Origin: UBA1181 sp045639525
GTDB taxonomy: Bacteria; Bacteroidota; Bacteroidia; Bacteroidales; Paludibacteraceae
Reading direction: 5' to 3'
Assembly (NCBI GenBank): GCA_045639525.1
Contig: JAZUDI010000081.1
Span: forward strand, 1 to 30,778
Length of the DNA stretch: 30,778 nt
A program made the translations under genes and the position numbers. Shown here piece after piece: positions 1 to 7,585 of the stretch. Position 1 is the stretch's first letter; every line of letters begins with the position of its first letter. The notes under the pieces are model-generated. The model worked only from the letters and a program-made list of their open reading frames with translations. It was not told the origin of the DNA and did not search any database.

Positions 1-876
1 GTTTCCAGAATCTGAGTGATTCACAAAATCCACGGAGTCGGTTGTTGGTCTTAGTAAAGCCTCTTTCATGTCATCAGGAATATTCTCTCGCAGAACACGC
101 TCGCGAAAATCCTGAGGGATGAATCGATCCTCCTGAACAGGCTTGAAGTCAATGATATTCAAGTCAGCTTTCTGAAGCATCTGATTAAAGAATTTTCTCT
201 TCTTGGCATCTTTATAAGCATCTTTTAGAATTTCGACAAGACCCTTTTCTTTGTCACTGTCGCCATCCACATCGTGATAGTTCTCCATTACCCAGCCATG
301 CAGCTTATTGAATGGCATAATATCTTCAGTCAGAGCCATCTTTCGGCATACAGACAACACACTATGGTTGTTCAATGTGTTCTCACGGATAGTCTGCTGA
401 GTCTTCTGCTGCAACTTCAATGTCGAACCGAACTTAATCTCTGCCTGCAAATTCTCGCCTACAAATGTTCGTTCATAGAAGAGAGCCCTTGAATTATTAG
501 GATAGTAATTCAAAGTCTCAGAGAGTATAAAACGATTATTGAATTTTACATCATAATCATATCTCACTCCATGTGCATAGAACGACACGTGCATCTCTGT
601 AGGCTCATCTTTAGTCAATGCAAACGGCATAAATCCATTTATATGCTTGTTTGCATCAGACTTTGGCAATACCAAAAGACGGAACACTCCATTTAATGCA
701 ATCAGCATATTCGACTTGCCAGAAGCATTCGAACCGTACAGAATGCCCAACTTATAGACAAAGACTCCTTCAGTAACCTCAGTCACCAGTTCCGATGCCG
801 GACCTTTGGCCAGGAAATTAATCTCTTGTCTGTCTCGGATGGACAAATAATTCTTAACCCAAAATTCTCTTATCAT
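1..876 (-). CDS. AAA/ABC-type ATP-binding protein, N-terminal part (runs off window)
   Basis: An open frame of 292 codons runs leftward from ATG at 874-876 with no stop before the window edge, so only the N-terminal part is present. It starts MIREFWVKNYLSIRDRQEI, the typical first strand of SMC/ABC-like single-protein ATPases (COG1106, AAA_15/AAA_21 type), and has a Walker A motif GSNASGKS at residues 48-55. The signature motif, Walker B and any C-terminal effector domain lie outside the window. Relatives of this architecture are often abortive-infection or RloC/RloB-like defence ATPases, but the deciding C-terminal part is not visible. The gene is AT-richer than the enzyme genes to its right and uses codons such as AGA, CGA and ATA more freely, which fits an accessory gene. 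It is divergent from the pectin block. The ATPase call is firm; the defence role is inference. Confidence 0.85.
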   Translation of the reverse strand, partial: MIREFWVKNYLSIRDRQEINFLAKGPASELVTEVTEGVFVYKLGILYGSNASGKSNMLIALNGVFRLLVLPKSDANKHINGFMPFALTKDEPTEMHVSFYAHGVRYDYDVKFNNRFILSETLNYYPNNSRALFYERTFVGENLQAEIKFGSTLKLQQKTQQTIRENTLNNHSVLSVCRKMALTEDIMPFNKLHGWVMENYHDVDGDSDKEKGLVEILKDAYKDAKKRKFFNQMLQKADLNIIDFKPVQEDRFIPQDFRERVLRENIPDDMKEALLRPTTDSVDFVNHSDSGN

Positions 877-1067
877 GACTTGTTTTAAAAATTCTACCAA
901 ACACCTATGTAAATTTACTACAAAAAAAAACTTTTTATTCCAAACACCAAAATAATACAACGCATTTTCCGTAACAAACCTACGATATTTTGCATTATTT
1001 CACTTGACGCACAATATAAGAATGACTTTTTGTGCTCCGTTTTCAATATTTCTTAACTCATAATTCT

Positions 1068-1075
1068 TATATTTG
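1068..1075 (+). promoter_or_regulatory. Putative -7 promoter box upstream of the pectate lyase unit
   Basis: TATATTTG matches the Bacteroidota -7 consensus TAnnTTTG and lies 29 bases before the ATG of the first pectin-block gene. No clean TTTG -33 box is seen at the usual spacing. The rest of the AT-rich 228-base divergent gap (877-1104) shows no gene. Confidence 0.5.
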
Positions 1076-1104
1076 CGATCGAAAAAACAAACGATTGTAC
1101 TATT

Positions 1105-1572
1105 ATGAGCCGAAAAACACTAATTATTCCTATTTGTTTCTGCGCACTCTCCATATCCGCAAATGCGGGGACATTTGTCGTAAATCCTAACGAAACTTAC
1201 AACACGAATGATGTGCGCAAAATCGTCTTTGATAAGCCAGGAGAACTTTCGGTGACCTTCACAGACGGAACATCCCGCTCCTACGAGCTCACCTCATTCC
1301 AACGCATCTACTTCACAGAAGGATCCTCCACGGAGAGTTTCTCTCCATTGGGGAACAAAGAGATGTACCTCTACCCTAACCCCGTATCGGAAATCCTCTA
1401 CGTGAAGGGATTGACCAAAGGAGCCTCCTACAAAATATACAATCTCCAGGGCTCTGTTTACATGGAAGGAGAGACTTCGGAAGGTGAAATTTTCGCCAAC
1501 GTGATCGACTTACCGCAAGGCATCTATTTCCTCTCCACTGAAGGAGAGGTAGTAAAGTTCATAAAGAGATAA
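1105..1572 (+). CDS. Short secreted protein with T9SS type A sorting domain
   Basis: A 155-residue protein with a cleavable signal peptide (about residues 1-21, ending SANA-G). Residues about 25-72 form a small beta-rich module with the pattern DGTSRSYELTSFQRIYF. From about residue 88 comes a T9SS C-terminal sorting domain: the YPNPVSE motif at 90, YKIYNLQG in the middle, LPQGIYFL near the end and a lysine/arginine-ended tail VVKFIKR. In T9SS proteins this domain directs export across the outer membrane and surface attachment. No catalytic domain is present, so its role is unknown; it may be a small surface or adaptor protein. It is 10 bases upstream of the PL1 gene and almost certainly cotranscribed. 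The N-terminal module resembles the segment just after the signal peptide of that PL1 protein. Confidence 0.85.
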   Translation: MSRKTLIIPICFCALSISANAGTFVVNPNETYNTNDVRKIVFDKPGELSVTFTDGTSRSYELTSFQRIYFTEGSSTESFSPLGNKEMYLYPNPVSEILYVKGLTKGASYKIYNLQGSVYMEGETSEGEIFANVIDLPQGIYFLSTEGEVVKFIKR

Positions 1573-1582
1573 AACAAGCATT

Positions 1583-3337
1583 ATGAGAAAACAATACTTA
1601 CTGGGAGCATTGTGCCTTGCCTCGTGCAGCCTCACTGCCCAAGACTCATTCCATCTCTTTTTGAAGGATGGAAGCCGCATAGATTACCTCACATCCGAAG
1701 TGGATAGTGTGGTTTTCGTCCACGAAGACAATCAAGGAGGACAACCCAATATTCCGGAAGAGCCCAACCAGGGTGAAGTGACCGAAGGAGCGGTGAAGAT
1801 CATCAACGCCGCCGGCTGGTTGGAATCGGCCTATGCGGAATGGACGCCCCTTTCCAACGCATCCAACTACAACGTTTACTGCAAACCAGCCGCTGCCGCC
1901 AATTACGAAAAGGTGGACGCCATGTTGGTACGCGACTACGGCGACAAAATCCGTGTGGATGTATTGGGTTTAACTGCGGGAAAGCATGAAGTGAAAATAT
2001 TGCCAGTGGTCAATGGCAAGGAGAGCGGATCACCTACCGTCATCTCCCTCGATGTGAAGGGCCACGACAGAAGCGGTTTCGCGCACATGGGAGGCGCCAC
2101 AGTAGGAGCCTACAACAATGACGGCACCTTGAAGGAGAATGCGGTGGTCATCTACGTGACCGAAAAGAATAAAAGCACGCTTACGGCGGATGTTTTCACC
2201 TCCGCCACCAAAACGACGACGTGCACAGGCATCTCAGCGGTAATGACAGCCCTACAGAAAGGATACGAGACTCGTCCGTTCTGCATCCGACTCATCGGTA
2301 AAATCACCGCAGCGGGAATGACGGACTCCGGGGACAGTAATAATCTCCTGTTGAAAGCCTCCAGCAAAGATCGTCCTGTCAAGAACGTCACCATCGAGGG
2401 TGTCGGCAACGACGCTACTTGCTACGGATTCGGCGTGCGCGGCATCCGCAACAACAACTGTGAATTCCGTAACCTCGGCATCATGCTTTTCGGCGACGAT
2501 GGCATCGCCTTTGAGACCAACAACAAAAACTGCTGGGTACATCACAACGATATATTCTACGGAACCGCCGGATCCGACGCGGACCAAGCCAAAGGCGACG
2601 GCTCCTTGGATGTCAAGGATGACTCCCAATATATGACCTTCTCCTACAACCACTTCTTCGACTCCGGCAAGATGTCGCTTTGTGGTATGAAATCTGAGAC
2701 AGGTCCTAACTACATCACCTACCATCACAACTGGTTCGACCACTCCGACTCCCGTCACCCGCGTGTCCGCACCATGTCGGTACATGTTTACAACAACTAC
2801 TATGACGGAAACGCTAAATATGGCGTGGGCGCCGTAATGGGCTCCAGTGTCTTCGTGGAGGCAAACTACTTCAGGAACGTCACCAAACCGATGATGTGCG
2901 CAGGTCAAGGCACCGACGCGCTCGGAGAGGGTACTTTCAGCGGTGAGGCTGGTGGTTTAATTAAGGCTTACAACAACTTCTTCGCGGAGAAACCCGCCAA
3001 GTTCAGTTACATCACCCAGAAGTCAAACGCGACCAGTTTCGACGTCTACGAGGTAACCAACCGCCAAGAGCAGGTTCCTTCCAGCGTGAAAGCGGTATTG
3101 GGAGGAAGCCTTTACGACAACTTCGACACCAATGGATCCCTGATGTATTCTTACAGCGTGGATAAGGCGGAGGATGTGGTGAAAATCGTCTCCACCTATG
3201 CCGGCAGAACGAACGGAGGCGACTTCTCTTGGAAATTCGACAACTCGAAAGACGACAGCGATTACTCGGTCAACGCCTCCTTAATGGCCGCCATCAAGGG
3301 ATATCAAACCAAGCTGGTAAAGGTATTAGGCGAATAA
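1583..3337 (+). CDS. Pectate lyase, polysaccharide lyase family 1
   Basis: A 584-residue secreted lyase expected to cleave alpha-1,4-polygalacturonate by beta-elimination using calcium. The N-terminus has an export signal; LASC at residues 12-15 could be a lipobox, with TAQ just after it as an alternative signal peptidase I site. A short module (DGSRIDYLTSEVDSVVF) follows, then a fibronectin III-like segment at about 68-160, then the right-handed parallel beta-helix. Diagnostic PL1 motifs are NCWVHHNDI, then DGSLDVKDDSQYMTFSYNHF, then HHNWFDHSDSRHPRVR, where R391-x-P393-x-x-R396 corresponds to the RxPxxR motif carrying the catalytic arginine. There is no T9SS tail at the C-terminus, unlike the other enzymes of this block. 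It lies between the short T9SS protein and the HTCS gene (16 bases), suggesting one operon. Confidence 0.93.
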   Translation: MRKQYLLGALCLASCSLTAQDSFHLFLKDGSRIDYLTSEVDSVVFVHEDNQGGQPNIPEEPNQGEVTEGAVKIINAAGWLESAYAEWTPLSNASNYNVYCKPAAAANYEKVDAMLVRDYGDKIRVDVLGLTAGKHEVKILPVVNGKESGSPTVISLDVKGHDRSGFAHMGGATVGAYNNDGTLKENAVVIYVTEKNKSTLTADVFTSATKTTTCTGISAVMTALQKGYETRPFCIRLIGKITAAGMTDSGDSNNLLLKASSKDRPVKNVTIEGVGNDATCYGFGVRGIRNNNCEFRNLGIMLFGDDGIAFETNNKNCWVHHNDIFYGTAGSDADQAKGDGSLDVKDDSQYMTFSYNHFFDSGKMSLCGMKSETGPNYITYHHNWFDHSDSRHPRVRTMSVHVYNNYYDGNAKYGVGAVMGSSVFVEANYFRNVTKPMMCAGQGTDALGEGTFSGEAGGLIKAYNNFFAEKPAKFSYITQKSNATSFDVYEVTNRQEQVPSSVKAVLGGSLYDNFDTNGSLMYSYSVDKAEDVVKIVSTYAGRTNGGDFSWKFDNSKDDSDYSVNASLMAAIKGYQTKLVKVLGE

Positions 3338-3353
3338 TAAAAAATAGACCTCT

Positions 3354-6300
3354 GTGCGACGAATCGTAACATATCTCATCCTCCTTCTACTCTGCGGGCC
3401 ACTCTCCGCACAAAACAAGGATTTCATCTTCACCCATTACGGTGGAGAGGATGGGCTGTGCAACGACTATCTCCACGACATCACACAAGACCGGCAAGGG
3501 TTCATCTGGATCGCGACGCACTATGGCATCAGCCGTTTTGACGGAAAAATGTTCAAGAACTACCTTCTCTCGGAATACCCGGAGATGGAGCGCAACGATT
3601 TTTACCATGCTTTCGCCTCTATCGACAGCATGCCTCTTTTCGCCAGTTCATACGGAACATTGGTCGCCTATGACAAGATCCAGGACCGATTTGTCGACTA
3701 TTCCACCAGAATATCCGACTCGAGATACACAGGGAATATCACAGGCATCTTCTCCCATCCGCAAGGAGGGAAATTCCTCTCCACATCCGATGGCATATTC
3801 AGTTACGACGCCCCCAATGGTAGGTTCATACCAATCATCGACTCCATCGCCTCTCTCGCTTTTCTTCTAGACAACCACCAGCGCAGATGGGTTGGAAGCG
3901 GGGATGGGCTATTCGTATATGATTCAACAGGACGACGAGATGACCAGTTCGCTCCCCTCGCGGAGATCCACGAGGTGAATAACATCCGACAACTCACTCC
4001 CAACCTGATTCTGTTGGCTTCGGCCGTTTCAGAATCCTACATTGTCGAATTGGAGGAGAATGGCGCTTTCAAGCGATGTTCCTTGTTGCAGACCCCCTTC
4101 AGCCGCATCTCCGAGATTGTCGTCAGCAAAGAGAAAACGCTTTGGATCGGCACTGCAGGAAACGGCCTTTGGTACGCACCGATAGAGCTGCCGCTTCAAT
4201 TCAAAAAGGCGACGCCCAAGAACATAAACGAAGACCTACTAAAAAAGATCTCCGCACTCTACGAAGACGAGACGGGGAACATCTGGATCGGCACCCAAAA
4301 CTCCGGGCTTTGGCGGTGTACGCCTATCGAGCAAATGGAGATGTTCCACTCCAACGACATTGGTCTTTCTAATCTTTACTGCTCCAGTTTCCTCGAAACT
4401 TCCGAGGGAGAATTGCTTGTCGGAACCGATGGTCAAGGCATTTGGGAGGTCGATTCCCTTTACCAGGGGAAGAGACACCTCACCGACCACAACGGGCTCT
4501 CCAGCAACAGTGTCCTCTCGCTGGAATATCTCCACAACCAGATTCTTATCTCCTCTTGGGGAGGCGCTATCATCCGATACGCCCCAGCCAACAATGTTCT
4601 TCAATCAGAACCAATTCGATTAGAGCGTCCCCTCCTCACTATCAAATCCATCTGTTCGAATGGAAAGGACGAATTCCTCGCCTGCACCTCTGGCGACGGA
4701 GTTTATGCCTGCAAGAAGGGGGTATGGGAAAGAGTTCCTCTCCTACTCAATGGAGAGGCCGACAAGTGGACGCACGCCGCCTACTACTCTCCCCGCGAGG
4801 AGGCATACTGGATCCTTACCGCCCGAACCATCTGGCGAAAAGATGCGCATGGAATACGTGCCATCCTACCAGACCAAAACCTCACACCCAGCCACAATCC
4901 GCAAACCATCCACCAATGCGTATGCGACAACGAAGGCACCTTGTGGGTGGTAGCCAACAATGGCATATTCACCTTATTGCCCGGAGATAGTCTGATGCAA
5001 CCAGTGGAATATCTTCCCAGCGGATCTTATAAATCCATTTTACGGGACAAAGAGGGCAATTTGTGGTGCAGCGGCTCCAACGGTATCATGCGGGTGAACC
5101 CTCAGGGAAGAACTTTCAAAACGCTTTACCATTTACCCAACGACAACGACTATTTCGTGGAGAGGGCCATCTACCAAAGGGAGAACGGACATCTTCTGTT
5201 CGGATGCAAGAATGGATTCATCGTTTACAAACACGATGATGAGCAAAAGTGCGCAACCAGATATGCGGAATGGTCAGACCTATACATACAGAACAAACGA
5301 GTCACACCCGGCAGCGCACCGCTGTTGGAACCGCTCAACACCGACTCGGAGATTACAGTAGCCTACAACCAGACCAACATTCGCCTATGTTTCGACATTG
5401 TGGATTTCTGCAATTATAACTCATGGAATGCGCAATACAGGATAATGGGGCTCGACTCCACCTGGACACGCCTTATCCAACGGGAAATCAACATCAACCA
5501 CCTCCCCATCGGATCCTATCTTATCGAGGTGATGACCAAGGGCGATGAGTTCCAGCCCGGCAACATCATCCTCCGACAAGCCATCGAGGTGGTGCCTGCT
5601 TGGTGGCAAACCATTTGGTTCAAATTGCTGATCCTTCTCCTGTTGGGCGTATTAGCCTGGAGAGTCATCAACCGACGCATCCAACGCATCAAGCGACAAA
5701 AAGAGGAGTTGGAGGCGATCGTCGCAGAACGCACCCATGAATTGGATGAAAAGAACCATATCCTACAAGATCAAAACATTGAGATAGGGTCTAAAAACAT
5801 CGCTTTGCTCAACAGCATGAAGGAGAAGGACCAGCTGGTCTCCATCATCGCCCATGACCTTAAAAATCCGATGTTCGCCATCGTCTGTGGCTTGGAACAT
5901 GCCATGCAGGAGCAGGGCGACAAAGCCCACTCACTCGCCCAAATCCACCACTCGGCAACATCCTTGCAAACAGAAATGGTCAAACTGCTGGATTGGGCCA
6001 CAGAGGGAAAGAGTTCTATGCGATGCGAGATGCGCTCCATCGACGTGGCCGCCTTAACCCACGAAATCATCCTTTTGCTACAAGGAATGTCGCAAGAGAA
6101 GAAGATAGACATCACCATAGAGTCGAAGGCCAAGCACTGTGCCATAGCCGACGAAAAGATGCTCTCCACCATCATCCGTAACCTGATCACCAACGCCCTA
6201 AAATTCACGCCTACGGGGAAATCGATCCACATCGACATTTATGAAGAGGCGGAACAGTTATGGTTTAAGATCAAGGACGAAGGCGTCGGCATGTCGCCTC

Positions 6301-7319
6301 AACAGAGGAAACTGCTTCTGGACGGAACCGCTCCTTCCACGCCAGGCACCAACCAAGAGATGGGCAAAGGGTTGGGATTTAAGATCATCAAAGATTTTAT
6401 CGAAAAGAATAACGGTAGCCTATACATTGAGAGCGCCGAAGGGGAAGGTACCACCATCTCCTTCCGTCTTGACACCTCCACAGAGGAGGCAACGACCCAA
6501 CGTACGGAGCGGGAAACGGCCGCCTCTGCCCCGCAACTTTCCGCAGACGACATAAAAATGTTGGAAGGGAAGAGCATTCTCTCGATCGACGACGATCCTT
6601 TGATCCTACAGCATCTTCAAACGATACTGGCTCCTTATGTGGAAGTCCACACGGCCACCAACGGAGAGGAGGGTCTTCTCAAGGCCAAGGAGATTATCCC
6701 CGATCTGATTATCAGCGATGTGGATATGCCACAAATGGATGGACTCCAAATGTTTAGCTTGCTACGACAAAACAACTGCACCTCCAACATTCCATTGCTC
6801 TTCCTCTCCGCAAGAAGGGAGACAGACATCAAATTGGCCGGACTATCCAACGGAGCGCTGGATTATATCACCAAGCCGTTCGACGACGCTGAACTTTTAA
6901 CCAAGGTCCGCAACATCCTTCTATTCCTAAAGAGGCAACAAATCAAATTCCTAATGGAGAGGTACAACGAGACGGAAGATTCATCAACGCCTAAAGAGGA
7001 GGAGAATCCGCTGCTACAGCAACTCATGGATGTCATCGTCGTCCACTACGAGAATCCGGATTTCTCTTTCGACGATATCGCCCATGCATTAGGCATGAGT
7101 AAATCCACCTTGACACGAAGACTCAAGACATTGACCGACAAATCCCCTGTGGAGATCCTTTCCGAATATAGGTTGAACAAGGCGAAAAGACTCTTGACGG
7201 AAGGCGGATGCAACGTCAGCGACGCGGCCTACAAAGTCGGATTCAATGATCCGCTCTACTTCAGCAAAAAATTCAAGGATGCCTTCGGCGTCTCACCTTC
7301 CAAAGTGATGAACGATTAA
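3354..7319 (+). CDS. Hybrid two-component system (HTCS) sensor kinase/response regulator/AraC activator
   Basis: A 1321-residue one-protein signalling system. After a signal peptide (ending SAQN) come periplasmic two-component-regulator propeller blades, recognisable by GFIWIATHYGISRF, LWIGTAGNGLW and IWIGTQNSGLW, then a Y_Y_Y domain to about 750. A membrane helix (about 750-772) leads through a coiled coil to the kinase: H-box IIAHDLKNP with H834, N-box NLITNALKF, G-boxes DEGVGMS and GKGLGFKII. The receiver has acidic D1079-D1081, phospho-acceptor D1122 in SDVDMPQMDG and K1174 in ITKPF. An AraC-type helix-turn-helix domain ends the protein (about 1225-1320). HTCS proteins sense oligosaccharides in the periplasm and activate nearby glycan-degrading genes; the neighbours suggest a pectin-derived ligand. 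The chosen start is GTG, 16 bases after the PL1 stop, because it gives a complete signal peptide. Confidence 0.96.
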   Translation: MRRIVTYLILLLLCGPLSAQNKDFIFTHYGGEDGLCNDYLHDITQDRQGFIWIATHYGISRFDGKMFKNYLLSEYPEMERNDFYHAFASIDSMPLFASSYGTLVAYDKIQDRFVDYSTRISDSRYTGNITGIFSHPQGGKFLSTSDGIFSYDAPNGRFIPIIDSIASLAFLLDNHQRRWVGSGDGLFVYDSTGRRDDQFAPLAEIHEVNNIRQLTPNLILLASAVSESYIVELEENGAFKRCSLLQTPFSRISEIVVSKEKTLWIGTAGNGLWYAPIELPLQFKKATPKNINEDLLKKISALYEDETGNIWIGTQNSGLWRCTPIEQMEMFHSNDIGLSNLYCSSFLETSEGELLVGTDGQGIWEVDSLYQGKRHLTDHNGLSSNSVLSLEYLHNQILISSWGGAIIRYAPANNVLQSEPIRLERPLLTIKSICSNGKDEFLACTSGDGVYACKKGVWERVPLLLNGEADKWTHAAYYSPREEAYWILTARTIWRKDAHGIRAILPDQNLTPSHNPQTIHQCVCDNEGTLWVVANNGIFTLLPGDSLMQPVEYLPSGSYKSILRDKEGNLWCSGSNGIMRVNPQGRTFKTLYHLPNDNDYFVERAIYQRENGHLLFGCKNGFIVYKHDDEQKCATRYAEWSDLYIQNKRVTPGSAPLLEPLNTDSEITVAYNQTNIRLCFDIVDFCNYNSWNAQYRIMGLDSTWTRLIQREININHLPIGSYLIEVMTKGDEFQPGNIILRQAIEVVPAWWQTIWFKLLILLLLGVLAWRVINRRIQRIKRQKEELEAIVAERTHELDEKNHILQDQNIEIGSKNIALLNSMKEKDQLVSIIAHDLKNPMFAIVCGLEHAMQEQGDKAHSLAQIHHSATSLQTEMVKLLDWATEGKSSMRCEMRSIDVAALTHEIILLLQGMSQEKKIDITIESKAKHCAIADEKMLSTIIRNLITNALKFTPTGKSIHIDIYEEAEQLWFKIKDEGVGMSPQQRKLLLDGTAPSTPGTNQEMGKGLGFKIIKDFIEKNNGSLYIESAEGEGTTISFRLDTSTEEATTQRTERETAASAPQLSADDIKMLEGKSILSIDDDPLILQHLQTILAPYVEVHTATNGEEGLLKAKEIIPDLIISDVDMPQMDGLQMFSLLRQNNCTSNIPLLFLSARRETDIKLAGLSNGALDYITKPFDDAELLTKVRNILLFLKRQQIKFLMERYNETEDSSTPKEEENPLLQQLMDVIVVHYENPDFSFDDIAHALGMSKSTLTRRLKTLTDKSPVEILSEYRLNKAKRLLTEGGCNVSDAAYKVGFNDPLYFSKKFKDAFGVSPSKVMND

Positions 7320-7428
7320 AGATCAACCCCTCTGAGTAACTTTTTTTAGAATTTCAAGCATGGTAGTTCACGTCAACTATGCTTTTTGTTGTGTTGTATA
7401 TAATTGATTTTCAAATACATACAATCCA

Positions 7429-7468
7429 TGAAGTGATTTTCCATACATGTGAAGTGATATTACATAAC
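7429..7468 (+). promoter_or_regulatory. 21-base direct repeats, candidate activator site upstream of PL11
   Basis: Two copies of a 19-base motif, TGAAGTGATTTTCCATACA (7429) and TGAAGTGATATTACATAAC (7450), start exactly 21 bases apart, two helical turns. They end just upstream of where the -33 region would lie for the promoter box at 7487. This is the arrangement expected for an AraC-type activator such as the adjacent HTCS; the regulator is inferred. The remainder of the 266-base gap 7320-7585 holds no gene. Confidence 0.5.
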
Positions 7469-7486
7469 GATCTTTTCCTCCCCCAC

Positions 7487-7494
7487 TACCTTAG
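7487..7494 (+). promoter_or_regulatory. Putative -7 box TACCTTAG upstream of PL11
   Basis: TACCTTAG is one base off the TAnnTTTG consensus and identical to the candidate box at 16052. It lies about 90 bases before the PL11 start codon and 18 bases after the direct repeats. Confidence 0.4.
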
Positions 7495-7585
7495 CGTCGT
7501 AATCACTCAGGCAATCTAACGAAGAGTGGTGGCTATGAATTATGGAGAATAGAATTGTAAGTATGTATTATTTAAATTTTGTATT

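Noticed and set aside
274..492. A 72-codon plus-strand ORF in the left edge region
   Set aside because: It is antisense to the long open ATPase frame on the minus strand, which has Walker A and continuous coding.
2252..2908. A 218-codon minus-strand ORF
   Set aside because: It is antisense to the PL1 beta-helix, valine/histidine-rich and without motifs; a by-product of codon bias.
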